Below are positions 27,754-40,300 of a stretch of DNA of 64,000 nt, one piece after another (position 1 is the first letter of the stretch; every line of letters starts with the position of its first letter). The notes below the pieces were generated by a model. That model was not told the origin of the DNA and ran no database searches. It saw only the letters and a program-made list of their open reading frames with translations. The position numbers and the translations under genes were made by a program. This DNA is from Amblyornis subalaris. Taxonomy: Eukaryota > Chordata > Aves > Passeriformes > Ptilonorhynchidae. The stretch spans positions 9,127,909 to 9,191,908 of the forward strand of contig JACAXG010000021.1 of the NCBI GenBank assembly GCA_018881555.1. Reading direction: 5' to 3'.

Positions 27754-27960
27754 GTCTGTGAGATTTGCCATACACCCTATAATCACACCCATAGCTGTAA
27801 ATATTATTGCCAGCTCTGCTTGCTGCATGACCATGCACTTAACACTGCCACGAGAAGCAGATGTCCCAGCCGCAGACTCCTGCACTGGCCTGGGGAACCC
27901 AGATTGTTTGGCTGTGATTTTATGTGGAAAAGCATCTCAAAGGTAGCGGCTGGAAGCATG
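27754..27960 (+). pseudogene. Cys/His-rich N-terminal block of the polymerase fossil
   Basis: A stretch with closely spaced Cys and His (CEICH, SCKYYCQLC, LHDH) in an open frame beginning upstream at 27562. Polymerases of this group carry a zinc-ligand-rich region before the exonuclease domain. Alone it would be weak evidence, but its spacing to the exonuclease motifs fits. Confidence 0.6.
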
Positions 27961-28089
27961 TCCTGTGCCATGAACAGGCCTGTAACGCAAGCCAGCAGCA
28001 GCGCTCCATGCCTGGGATCAAAACCCCACGAGCAGAGCAGGGCTCTCTTCTCGAGATGGGACACGCGCAGGAAACCGTGCACAGCCCAA

Positions 28090-28640
28090 ATTACATTTTT
28101 GCCACGGATTTAGTGCCGGATGCCCCACGGGATGAAGGAGTGGAAAGGAAAACTGAAGGAGAATGGGAGCTTAAGGGGACATGTGGACTTCAGTCAGCGG
28201 CTTAACGACACACAGTTTCAGGGCTACGCTTCTCTAACGCTGGAGGCTACGACGGCTGCTCAGTTGCCAGCCAGCTTCTGAAAGAAAAAACCTGTCTGCA
28301 ATTAATTACCCAGGGTGTTAAACTGATGTGCAAGCAGTTTTCATTTTCATAGACTCTTTACATTTTTTACTCATGAAACTAAGCAGTCTTGCCTAAGTCA
28401 TGGGTATCAAGGGCTGCAAAATTTATTTCCTCCATGTTTTCAACACTGCTTAAAATCAGACTTACATAGGGCCTCTTCCACAAGAGGATTATGACAGAGT
28501 GCACAGCATGGTGCTTAAGGAAAAAAAAGCAATTCTTGACATGTACACAGACCATCAGGAGATCTTTGACATGCAGTAAGAGCTGAGTTACTACTGCCAG
28601 CAAGATGTAAAAATTTGGAGGGAGGCCTGCAGATCATAGA
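28090..28640 (+). pseudogene. Exonuclease-domain remnant of the polymerase fossil
   Basis: Three motif-like patches in the right order: a YIF..D patch at 28092, YDG at 28248 and YCQQD at 28592, the last matching the Tyr-x-x-x-Asp exonuclease III pattern. The first two share a frame and the third is shifted. The second acidic residue of motif I appears lost. Confidence 0.7.
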
Positions 28641-29099
28641 TAAGATCGTGGTGATGGCCTGTCACACAGTGGATGAGAAAGAAAGTGATGAAAAAGTGAA
28701 GGTTTATTGCTGTGTAGATCCCTTTCTGTGTAATATGGTGACCTCTACTCCAATGTCCACATACTGGTTTATAGTTTTATTGGAAGAAAAAGAGATATTT
28801 GATGAATGACACATATACCTGGCCAAAAAGGAGAATATTCAAACCTGTCATGCTTTACACAGCTGTTGAGTATCAAGTGAGAAACTGCTCCGGGATGGCA
28901 AAGTGATCATCAATGGGAGGACAACTACTTTCAAATATAATGGGTGATTTTTCCGTGGTTTTATTGAATGCCACCATGAAAATGACTGGAACCATGCAGT
29001 GGGGATCACCTTTGGGTGCTCGTTTTACACAATGAAACAAAAGACGGGTGGCCTAACGAGAGCAGGTTTTACCATCAGGCCCGTATGGGAGCACAAGTG

Positions 29100-30110
29100 A
29101 GCTGCTATGAAAAGAAACAGATGGGGAGCTCACGGTCTTAGCCAGGACCAAACTGTCCAGGCCCTTATCCCCAAAGATGTGTTTTCTGGCAGCAGGTCAA
29201 TACCATTTGTCTGTACTACAAAGCAGCCCCCAATGAAAAGATACACTGACCACCTACTTTAGGACAGTAAAAATAAAGGTGTACTTACATGGGCTCTTTT
29301 CCCCACTGCTTCTCACAAGCATAAATGGCAAATTATTTTCTTCCCTGTCTGAAACCTGCCAGGCCTGCTGCTGAGGAATAGAAGTCCCTTGCAGTTGCCT
29401 GGTACACCCTGGAGCTGAACAAGGCTCTGGGGAAGGCCTACATCTGTGAATCCTATGAGATCTGGCATTTTGAAGAGAGGCAATAGCCTTTCCTTGGATT
29501 ACATAAAGATATGCCTCTGCCAGAAGCAGGAAGCTTTAGGCTGCCCAGCCTGGCGTGCAGATGCAGACAAAACCCCTGCTACATATACTGAAGATTACAG
29601 GCACAAAGATGATGCTATTTTGTAGCTTGAGCATGTCAAGTAAACCCCTACGAAATGCCAAACTGCCACTGTTGAGCAGGCTGTGGGGTAGAAGTGGAGT
29701 GAGCTCCATTGCTCCAACACTACCATTGCGACATCCAAGGTGTTGTGTGGTTATCCCTTCACCCCAGCTCCTGACATGCCCTCCTGTGACTTGTCCATGA
29801 GGATGCAGCCACCGGCCCGTGGAAGCACCAAAGGATGCCTGTCCCTGATGTGCAAGACTGCCATTTCTACAGTTCCCTTCGCCCCTGCATGGTTGTGCCT
29901 GGAGCTGTACAAACCCTCAGCCATCCTCTGTGACCTTGCCTTTACCACAGCAGAGGCTCTGGGACAACTGTGAGTCATCCAGGGCATTGCCCCAGGCAGG
30001 GACAATTTAAGTGAGCTGATGAGTGATGACCACGTTACTGAGTCGGAGGCTTCAGGTCCCAAGGGGTGCTTAAAAGTTGAAGGCTGGACTCCAAGTGCAA
30101 CAAACAGAAA
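29100..30110 (+). pseudogene. Polymerase (palm/thumb) remnant of the polymerase fossil
   Basis: Family-typical blocks survive in order (LYYKAAPNEKIH, then INGKLF near 29322, then YEIWHFEERQ, then a Lys-rich YIK...KQEA segment near 29500). A TGA follows the first and a TAG the third. The catalytic YxDTDS-type motif is not recognisable; its expected position near 29900 is badly eroded. Confidence 0.75.
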
Positions 30111-30120
30111 AGATTCATTT

Positions 30121-30989
30121 TTCTGTGAAACCCCAGAGGGGCTGGGCAGGGACAGGCAAGCCTGGCAGTGCCCCCAGGGTCTCGGCAGCCCCTTGGGGGA
30201 CTCCATAGCCCTGGGGCATACTCCAGCTTGCTCACACCTTCCCTCCTCTCTTCAACTCTCTCCCCACCCCAAAGAGGTCTTGATGTGCAGGCCCAGAAGG
30301 TTGGGGGACATGTACTTGCCCTTTGCTTTTATTTAATTACTTCCATTCACCTTGACTGAGGAGGTTGCCCTTTCTGAAATGGAGGCGACTGCCTGCACTG
30401 ATGGACTCTGGGGTACAGGGAAAACATTAGGTCCTTCCAATAAACACTTGCAGCACTGTCACCTCTACATAATGATGCCTATTTGTAGCACTAACAACTC
30501 TTGCTGGCAAAGAATTTCATAGCCTAATCCCACAGACATTCAAAACTATATTAGTGATAAATTAAGAGCAGGCATACCTTAAACAGCATTAAGATGGCAC
30601 TTTGCTCATGTTGTGACACAAGAATAACAGAGTTCATTATAAGGTTTTCCACAATATCCTTCCATTGTTTCTTCTGTTACCCCCAACTTAAGCAGTGCCA
30701 GCCTCTTCAGTTCTTTGGCATTTCTGCACCTTTATAACATTGTATGCTCAATATTTCCTCTCCTCTCCATACCAGGTATCCCAATAACTGAGNAAGGGAG
30801 AAATGAAAACAATTTTCTTTTCAAAACATAAGTTCTTCTTTTTTCCATAGGAAGGGGAAAAAAAAAAGGACCTTCAAGTTTTAGGTTGTGTTTACCACGA
30901 CAGTATTTTCCAACAGCAGCCACAGAAACAAACCAGTAGTGTTTCTTATTTTAATTGCATAAACCCAACCTCAATAAATTTTATCAAGC
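30121..30989. other. Gap between polymerase fossil and SLC4A1AP 3' end
   Basis: Unique sequence with no recognised gene. The left part may be the eroded C-terminal end of the polymerase fossil. Confidence 0.5.
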
Positions 30990-31326
30990 CTGTAAGTATA
31001 CAGAGGTGTATTCTTTTAATATTTTTTGCATACTGTTATTTACAAAAGGAAAAATGAGCCTACAGTTTCAAGCCAAATAAAAAAAACTCCAAGACTAAAA
31101 GTGAAAGAGGCTGAAGAATGTGTGGGCTTTTACTTTAAAAAAAAGTATCTGGAAGACAAACAGAGGACACACAGGAAGAGCTAAGAGCCAGAGCAGCTGC
31201 TGATGCCCTTGAATTTGAAACAGCATCTGAAAAATCAAGTCTCTTATCCCTCACTTAGTGTGTGGTGAAAGAGTCCAAAATAGAGCACTCCTTCAAGCCT
31301 CAGATGTCCTCTGGGTCACTTGAAGC
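30990..31326 (-). other. SLC4A1AP: Probable SLC4A1AP 3' untranslated region
   Basis: Follows the stop codon on the minus strand. I see no AATAAA in the first 300 nt, but an ATTAAA variant (plus-strand TTTAAT near 31014, a second near 30949) could serve as the polyadenylation signal. Extent is inferred only. Confidence 0.4.
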
Positions 31327-31376
31327 TTAGTAGCCGTATTTTTCATTGAGATGAGTCTTGCCATCACCACTTTGAC
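31327..31376 (-). CDS. SLC4A1AP: SLC4A1AP exon 14 (terminal coding exon)
   Basis: Encodes [16 protein letters not shown] followed by TAA (stop at 31329-31327), the conserved carboxy terminus of kanadaptin. Acceptor TTTAG|GTCAAA. Confidence 0.95.
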
Positions 31377-34300
31377 CTAAAGGACAAAGAGGAAGTGTTG
31401 CATTATTCCTTTTTCCCTTCATCTAAGAGAAATGTGTATCCCTGTATGAAATAGTCTCTAGGTAGCACCAGCCATACAAGCATAAAGGATAAAAAGTCAG
31501 ACTGCATATTGCAATTCAGTATGTCTTTTGATTTACACTTATAATTAATTTCTATTTTACTAACAGTGTTAAGATAACATCAGGCACTCCTGGTTTCGTG
31601 GCTGTTTGGTTTTTTTTTTTCTGGAGTCTTCATAATGCCAGCTTAGAAGGTAAGTTTGACTATCATCAGGCAGAGCCAGAAAATGGAGCTCCCTCTTATG
31701 GATGCAGCTCACTTAACTATCCCAGATCAGACCGCAAGAGTTACTGAATCCAGTATTCTGTTCCTGTGGATTCATATGCCAGAAACGTGCAGTCTTTTCA
31801 TTGAAGGATGATTCACCAGATTACAGTTTTCTTCAGTGAAATTTATTCTTATTTTTTTAATTCCCTTTGGAGCCTGCCTATATTATAACCTTGCAACAGA
31901 CTTACAAAAATTATTGTAATGAATCTACGAAGTGAAGGCTAAGCTTTGAAGTTATTATGAAAACTTCAATGCATAAAAATGAATTTTCTATTTTAGAGGA
32001 ACTGAACATTCATTACCCTGTTTAAAATAACCTCACCTAGCTAAAAACACCTTGAAACTAAAGTTAAAAAATTATTCAAGTTTAATGTGTGTTGTATGTG
32101 TGCATCGATTATTCAGCGCATTCACCAAAGCATTACCAAGACTTCTCTCCAAAACACCTGACCCAATGTTTGTATTCCGGTGATTTTTACAAAAAACTGC
32201 AAAGAAACATTTTTGGATTTCACAGACTTCTAAGAAAACTGAGAATACTAACACTGCTGCAGGTTTATCCCTAGGGAAGGTTTGAGCTTGTCTTTCAACT
32301 AGATTATCATACCACCATATGTGAATGGAGTTAGTTCTCTCAGGTGTTACAGAACTGAGAAACAAACTCCTGGTGTATCTGTCCATTGCCATGAAGCTAC
32401 TACAGACATGGTCTGTATTTCACTGCAAGATTTGCATGGTCATACAGCAAACATGGGGACTAACATGCCAAAAACATCAGGTTCTGTGTAAAGGGCTCCT
32501 GAACCAGCTTTTTCTCAAGGACTTACAAGGACACCTTGACTACTTATTAGGAAGATTCCCAAGTTATATGACTAAAACCAGTAAGGAAATGATTGATACC
32601 TGCAGGAGGAATCCATATGCAGTAGTCTGGGTCATCATCTGGGTACTGTGAGGAAAAAAAAGGTTGNTGGACCTGAAAAAGGAGAGAAGATTTTTAAGGT
32701 GCTGCACCCCTCCACCAATGTGTCACAGCCACTAAATCTCTCACTAATTCCAATACTGAGAGGTGAGGGTTATTTCTGCAAGAGTCAGGGATGAAAACAG
32801 TAATACAGGAGAAAGATCAAGCCTTCAAACAGATCCAGTTAATTTCCAGTAGAGTCCCAGACTAATAGAAATGCTGGTTAGAGGGGACCTCTGGAGGTCA
32901 TCCAGCCTAATTTCTCCCTCAAAACACAACCTGTCCACTTCTGGACAGTTTAATCTTAATATTTGGTGGTGTCATTTGACACAGAATTTCTTCATGCAGG
33001 GAAAAGCTTTAGAGTAGGATTTTCAGTAAGTGCTTTACAGATTTCAATGCACAATACCACTGAAAACTTTGGGTTTAAGGTGACTTTCAAACTGGAGTAT
33101 ATAAAAGTTCAGCTGTTATATACGGATAACTTAGTTTTCAAAAAAAAAAAAGAACACTCATTTTTTTCAGATCTCACTGGCATCTTGAAATGTTAAAGCA
33201 AACCAAAACAGGTCACTTGCAATGCAGTTGTTGACACAGCAGTATCTTTTTGTCCCAAGATTCTTAAGTTTTGCCACATCAGCATCATTTTCTCAACAAC
33301 TTCTCTTTTCAACAACTGCAGGTAAAAAAATCATACAATCGTAGAGTGCAAGACTTAAGAGCTCAAAATAATGCCAAGTTATTCAGCAGTGATTTGCATT
33401 ACTCTGTATTATCATTACAGTCTTAAGTTATGCAGTTGAAGCAAATTTTCATTCCTTCAAAATCTTTCCTTCCCCAAACTAACATCTAAAATAGCTTTTT
33501 TAGAAGACTAATGTTTTCCAAAACACTAGACTGCAGAGTTGTACAGCTTTTAAATATGGCTTGTGAACAATCACTTGAAAATTGTTTTTCCATTTTTACA
33601 TGATTAAAAGTTACTGAAATATTAAAAAAAAAAAGAAAGAGCTGACTTCTAGTTGATACTTTCCATGCAAGATTTGAGCCCAAAGGCAGAGACAGCATGC
33701 GGAAAAAGTGATTTGTGATGGGAGAAAGACTACTTCTAAGCCATCTGGCATTTGGAGAATGCTCAGTGTTAGAGTGAACTCTGTCCTGATGAGAGGTGCT
33801 GACTTGACTGCCTCAGCATGAAAAATTGCCTTGTCCTCCCGTATTCATAAAAGCGGTAAAATTTGGACTTTAGCAGTATAAATATACTCTTGATTTCTTT
33901 CGCATCTTTAGCAAGGCCAGCAACAAAGGACAATTCTAAAGACTGTGCCTACCCAACACTTGGGTCCTCTGCCAGGACTAACAGGGCAGCAGTCAGCACA
34001 CACAGGCTGCAGGGAGCTGAGGCTCAGTAAGTGCTGCAGGGCTAAAATTAGATGGTGACCACAAAGAAACTGTCCCAGTGTTCAGAACTCCAAGGCCCAC
34101 CGAGTCCAATCATCTCCTCTGATGGCAGCCAGCAGAAGGGTGGGATGCCCTCTGAAGGAAAGAGCCTCACAATAATCACTAGGCTGTCAGAGAAGATCCT
34201 TCCCAGCTCCAGGAANGCAACAATTGACTGAGTCCCAAAACGTGCAAAGCTCACATACTTTACATTTTAATACAAATCTTAAGCACCAGAGAAACATTAT

Positions 34301-37300
34301 CTGGTATACCCACTCAAATTTAGTGATTACTTGGTTGCAAAAGACAATGATCTCTTACTCATCTCTTTCTACATCTTACACAGAAGGATGAGGTTTGATG
34401 CAGAATAGCTAGAGCTTTAGTACAGCATGTTCTGTGTCAGTCAATATGTGTTTCCCAGGCTACTCTCCAAGGAAAGCTTTGCAATGACATTCCAAAGCCT
34501 GGAGAGCACCCATGTTCTACAACATTTGTGATACAGGAGAAGCAGCAATTAGTAACTGCCAAGTGAAAAGGTGAAAAAAGTAAGTTTGTGATTGAACAGA
34601 GAACCTCTAGCATGCCTGAAATGCTGTGCTTTGCCGTTTCATTGGGGACCCTAAAATCTGTGTTCAATGGCAGTGTATGGTTCTACATTTGGGTTTTAGT
34701 CAGCAGACAAGCACTATTATCACCAAGTAATACTCCATCCAATCGTTACTATTTCACTGAAAAAAGAGCCTATAAATGATTTCCCCTTAAGCTGCAGGAG
34801 TCATGGTGTCATAACTGACCTTGCTTGAGCTATTGATTTTCTTAACTTTCTCAGATGCCTCTTCAGGTTCCTTATTTATTACCTTGGATGCTGGGAAGAA
34901 AGCAGATTTGTTTTATGACACAGCACAAATGACCAATTCTACAGAAATAAACTTATAGGAAGTTCACCTAAAAATGAATACATCCATAAGGAAATCCAAG
35001 ATAGTTCACTGTAATGCAATTTATACTTAAGAATAATATTGTTGAACATCTTGTTGTTTTTCATAGATTTAACTTATGTTAAACACAGTCAGTCATGTAT
35101 CTGAACGCAGTTTAATAACATCCTCTATCAGTGATTCTGTAACATTAACTTTAGTTAATGGCAGATGTTTATTTTCTAAAAGACACTATCTGCAATCACT
35201 GCAGCGATTGATTTAGAAAGGAAGGAATAGGAAATGGGCAGGACCAAAATGCTCTGTTTTTAAAAAAAACCCACCAAACTTTAGAGCTGATGGGTAAGAA
35301 GAATTCCTTGGTTTTCTGCCACTTAGTTTGGGAAATATTGTTACTCTTATGGCTTAAGTCTATGGGTGAGATGATGAGGACAGGAGAACATCCTTAGCAG
35401 TCTGAGTTATGAAAAAATAGAAAAGTCATCCAGATCTCCTCCATGTACACCCAACATTCTTCATTTTGAAGATCTGACTTTTTGTGCATATGTGTAGAGG
35501 TGTCATCTAGGTCAATAACAGATTATTACCTAATGTTAGATTATTACCTAATGTTAGGTAGCATTTGGCACTTTATAAAAGAAAGTTCTGTCCTTCTGTA
35601 AAGAGCTACTGCAAGAGAATAAGGGAGGAAAAAGCATCATCTTATTCTCCTAAATTAAAATAATTTTTCTCCTCATGCTATTTTTTTAAAACAAAGGATC
35701 TCAAAGCAGCTAATGACTATGAAAAGCAAGGAGAGCTGTAATACAGTGGAATTGACCTGTCTTTATCATACACTTCCACCTTCCCAAGCAAAACACAATC
35801 TTTCAGTTCAATTCNACATTCCTTAAGCTCTAGATTAGGCTCGGTTTCCTTTGACCCACATAAGACAGTAAGTCTTTTAGTCAGTTTCTAAATCCACATG
35901 CTACTACAAAATAGCCTATACTGTACTGTTCACCTTGAGATTGCTCTTGTGAGGGTCCCATCTGAGATTCATTCCTCAGTACCTTTGGCTCAGGCAGAAA
36001 ATCAACCTCTGTAAAAGAAAAAAGAAAGAGCTGGGTAGGCACTGCAGGAACTCTGATGAGCACAGTGCATCCCCGAGACCAAGTACCAAAGGGAACTCTT
36101 TGCTACATTTATCTCAGGAAGAACTCTTCTCTCAAAAGTCTTCCAAATTATTTCATCCACCAAGCCCACTGCAACACAATANAGAAAAACCTGTGGCCTG
36201 TTAAAACACTTTTCAACAGCAATCTGTCCAGCATCTAGCCAAAAAGCTACAACTAGCTTTCTGTCATCAAGCATATTGTTCACTGAGAAACATCATTACT
36301 GAGTTTTCAAATACATCAAGCTGATACAGAAAAGGAGGGATTGGAGATACCTCAAAGATACAAGACACTTTTCCATTACCACTTCTAAAATTATTTTATC
36401 TGCTTACAAATGGATCTGACGTTTTGCAGAGACATTTGTTTTCTTATTAAGTTGCTTTTACTGCCAACAAAATATTGCAGGCGTTTCCACATGGACAAAC
36501 AATATAATGGAAACAGGGCTTATCAAAAGAGGACATTCTTACATCCAGGAGGTTTATTCTATTTCACCAACAAGTATGAAAAACTGACTGCCAAGCACAG
36601 TTTCAACTAGAACCATGTGAAACTCAGCTGCTGCCACACAGACTCTGGACTCATGGCAAATAAACTATGGAAAAGAAATGGGCTAGAGAACCTGTGATTC
36701 AAGTGTTAGGTTCACACAGCTCTTACAAATTCAGCAGTAACAGACTCATCTTCAGTACCAGAAAAATCAAAAACAATGGTTTACCATCCTGAAGGGATCC
36801 TAGATTCTTGTTATTGCAAGGACAACCATNAGGAGCATTGGCGTCTTTTCCTGTTTCTTTCTCTGTTGTCATTTTCATTTCCAGGTTTGACACATTGCTG
36901 TTTACTGCATCTACTTCTTGCTGCTCTTCCATTTCTTCCTCTTCCTCCTCTTCCTCCTCCTCCGGTCCATCATCTTTCATTTTTAACAAGCTTTCAGGGA
37001 TGTCTGGACGCTTAACAGGCAACTTCTGCAAGACAAAGACTTGTGCATCAGTGCCAAGATAGAGGTAGATGTCACAGCTACCCATCACAGGAGAAAGCAC
37101 ACACACTACTGCCAGAGACAGCTGGTAAGGAAACACTCTCAGGATGATGAATAGTTAGGTTTTAGGCAAACGTTATTCGTAGAGNTGGAAGATGAAAAAA
37201 TATGTCTAGTCCATAAACAAGGAATGCCATCTTTTCATGAGGGACACTGGAAACTGAATCAATCTTGGATATGATCTTGGCTATCAAGACTGAAGAAAAA

Positions 37301-40300
37301 CAGGAAAGTAAAGCACCAGCTGCTGACATAGAGCAGTGGTTCAGCCTGATGTCCCCAGACTGCCTCTACTTGATCCACTGCCGGTTGACCACAGCTGTGC
37401 CCCGGGAAGCCGGCTGTACAAGGACACAGAATGGCAGCTGCACGCAACAAACAATATTCAACAGCCCCTGCTTGCTGTTCGTGCACCTTCCACTGCCACA
37501 CCCCGCACTTCCATGCTGTTTCCATGCATGTGAGAAGACACAGTTGCAACCTACAGCCTCCACAGCCTGAGAAGGTGTCTGAGAAATAGCCACTTATGGG
37601 TCCAACTTACCCCTAGGCTTCCAGTTTTCAGTTTGAATTTGCTCCCCCCTTTCATTGCACCAAAGAGAGGCAGGTTCATCTTTTTAGGCTTGTTCTCTGC
37701 ATTCAGACTGTAACTCCCACTCCTAACAGAAATTAGATACAAAGGAAAACAGTGTACAAAGTATCACACAAATCTTAGACATACAAACACAAAAAAGCCC
37801 CCAAAAGTCTGCATACTATGAGTGGATATATAAAAATCCTTTTATTTTTCTCCCACTTGCAACATCCAAAGAGGAAGCTGCAAGAGATGAGTTCTCCATC
37901 CTACATACATGTTGTAGGAGTCAGGCATGTGCCATAACAGGAAGCAAAAAATAAACAAACCAGAAAAAAACCCTCTGTATTACACAGACTCTCTCAAATT
38001 CAACTACATGCATACATACATATTTATATATAAAAACACACTTGGAGGCCAAACCTTAATTTAAGTGAATTAATTAAGTAATTAAACCTCTAATCAAACT
38101 GCCACAGGTAAATTATGAACCCAGCACACACCCTCTCAAACTGCAGTGGTACTTCTAGGCAGTAGTTGCCCAGCCACTACATTTGACTTCCAAATTTATT
38201 TCATTATGTGGAAGTGGGTTTCATGTGGTACATAATATCTGTAAAATTCTTCAGTTCCTTTTGGATACAGGTTTGGAAAAAGTTAAAGAAGCTAACACTA
38301 TGCTTCCAATCCCTTATCCATGTTATCCTGCCAGTTTGGGCTCATCTTACTCCAGTGTTGTGTATTTGCCTCAGCCACAGATGCTGCAATAGCCCAAAGG
38401 CACAGCAGCTCTTTAAAGAGATGAGCCAGGCAGTTTGGAAGGCTGTCCTGCTTTTGTGATTGGAAAGCTGTCTATTTACTGGGCTTCCACAACTGCCCAT
38501 GGATAACAACAAAGGGAAAAGTGATTGTTTTATGTTTTCACCAAGACTTACTGGGGCTTCAGCTCAGGCAGTTCTGCAGGCTTGACAAGCTTTATTAACC
38601 CTTTCAGTCTCTGCTGCTCTTTCTTCAGCTCAAACGACCGCAAGTGAAGCTTCTTTCGTGCCACACTGTCTAAGGTGCTTCCTGATTTTATTTCGGTCAT
38701 GAATTCATCCAAGGAATCTTGAGCTGCTGGATGGGACTGGACTAGGCAAAGTAAAGGGGAGATATATAATGTTATGGTGGGGAGATGAGAACTCTAATCA
38801 TCAGGTCCTGCCTTTGGAGAATAAAGTACATAGGAACAACTATCGTCTCTGAGTTTCTGTTGAATAGTGAAATAATGGAAGTTGTTAGCCCTGGAAAGAT
38901 GAAAGCATTTCTCCTAACAAAAGCCTGAAAGTAAACTTTAATCCACTTACCTAACAAAGCCTCTTTTAAACCTAAATGTTGCTTTTTGAGTGCTATTCCA
39001 GGTTGTTCATCTAACTTCTAGATCTGCTCTCCCTAAAAAAGTGGCTTAGGGTTTTTTTTGTAGTCACAGACTAAAATAATCCCAGCCACAAGGAAACCTA
39101 CACCACTGCATAGGGAATCCCACTTTGACTTTCCTGGAATGTTTATGTCATAATATTTGCAAAGTTCAAAATCAATCAATGCTGCCTTCTACCCCTGAAA
39201 AAGTGCATACAAAACTAATTTCATGCATTAGGCCAATCACACAGAATTTACCGTTTTTTGATTGGATTTTTGACAAGAAGCCTACTTTGTACTTGAAGAG
39301 TAATGACAGTCTTTCTACTCCACCTAATTTCAAATATTAACAATTCTATGCATATTTGACTAGTTAAAATAAAACTCAGGAGGTAAAACTAAATCTTTAA
39401 TGACTAAGAAAAATAAATACAGAATTCTAACACCTGGATTTAAAATACTCAAACCAAAAGATCCAAAAAAATGCCTTTCCTGGGCTTGAGCAGTGCTTGA
39501 GAAGTTTTCATATGGTGTTCAAAAATAACTTGGAGGCAAACAAAGAAAAATATTCCTGCCGGAATTTTCACAAGCCTTTTGACAGATGGTTTTCTGCCTT
39601 TTAATATATATGAAAAGTGGCAAATCCAATACGTATTTTCTGCCTTACAAGTGTTTTTGTATATATGCACAAGCATAATTATTTGATCAATGAGTTATTT
39701 TCAGTTCAGCTTGAGCTAATTAAGCAGCACTTGAAATTTTAAATGCGTACAAATAAAATAGTCTAAGTTATTTTACAGAGTACATATTCAAGCAGTTTTA
39801 CAAGACTTACATATTTAGAGGAAAGTCTAATAAGACTCATGCTTACAAATGGATTCAATTGAAAAGGATATTTCTGATGTAAAACAAAATAGAGCTTATC
39901 ATTTGAAAATATATGAAAGCCATAACAATAACTGTTCTACGACCTATAGAATTAATAGGCTTCAAAAGGTAAGAGCTGTAGCACCCACCTCCACACAAGC
40001 ATAAATGATGACAAAACATGTCATAAAAGAAATCCTCATAGAAATACTCTTCTTTTCGTCACAACTATTAATACGAACCAAGATAAAAACCAACAATGAA
40101 AAGGTACTGTTAACCATCAGTCTGAAACTCCTTGCAGGCAGGAGCTGAGCAGAACGGTAATTTGATTTAAACATCAAATTACAAAGATGTGGTTTAGTGA
40201 CTAGTGACATAATTAAGAACAATTAAAGCTCCCCAATGAAATCCATAGCTTGCTGCTGCACTGCAGGGAGCATAAGTGCTTCAGTCAGTGAGTGACGTTA

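Larger units (their letters stand above)
27660..30120 (+). pseudogene. Fossil of a protein-primed family-B DNA polymerase (Maverick/Polinton or adintovirus type)
   Basis: Broken reading frames, in the family's order, across 2.4 kb. A Cys/His-rich block (VCEICHTPYNHTHSCKYYC, from about 27754) is followed by an exonuclease I-like patch at 28092, an exonuclease II-like YDG at 28248 and an exonuclease III-like YYCQQDVKIW at 28589-28618. Polymerase-side blocks follow: LYYKAAPNEKIH at 29211-29246, YEIWHFEERQ at 29454-29483, a diverged Asn/Leu/Trp-Gly segment near 29655-29690 and a late SGPKG-containing block at 30010-30066. The frame changes at least five times and stop codons interrupt most blocks, so no product is possible. 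It lies antisense to SLC4A1AP, about 1.2 kb beyond that gene's stop. Terminal repeats, integrase, capsid or ATPase remnants were not recognised. Assignment rests on remembered family motifs; Maverick versus adintovirus origin cannot be settled here. Confidence 0.8.
31377..34819 (-). other. SLC4A1AP: SLC4A1AP introns 12 and 13
   Basis: AT-rich intronic sequence around microexon 13. Holds one short CR1 fragment (32863-32945) and several poly-A/T runs (for example 31609-31620 and 33140-33152). No other feature seen. Confidence 0.55.
34891..38551 (-). other. SLC4A1AP: SLC4A1AP introns 8 to 11 region
   Basis: Introns between exons 8 and 12, with exons 9, 10 and 11 inside. AT-rich, with no recognisable transposon or RNA gene. 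It contains a perfect two-copy 18-bp tandem repeat at 35521-35556 and an AT-rich patch near 38010-38090. Confidence 0.6.

Noticed and set aside
1..31000. MRPL33 or RBKS exons expected from human synteny
   Set aside because: Searched for their characteristic segments by eye on the expected strands; none seen. A tiny exon could have been missed.
33338..33400. Possible CR1 start (ATCATACAATCGTAGAG)
   Set aside because: Too short and diverged to support.
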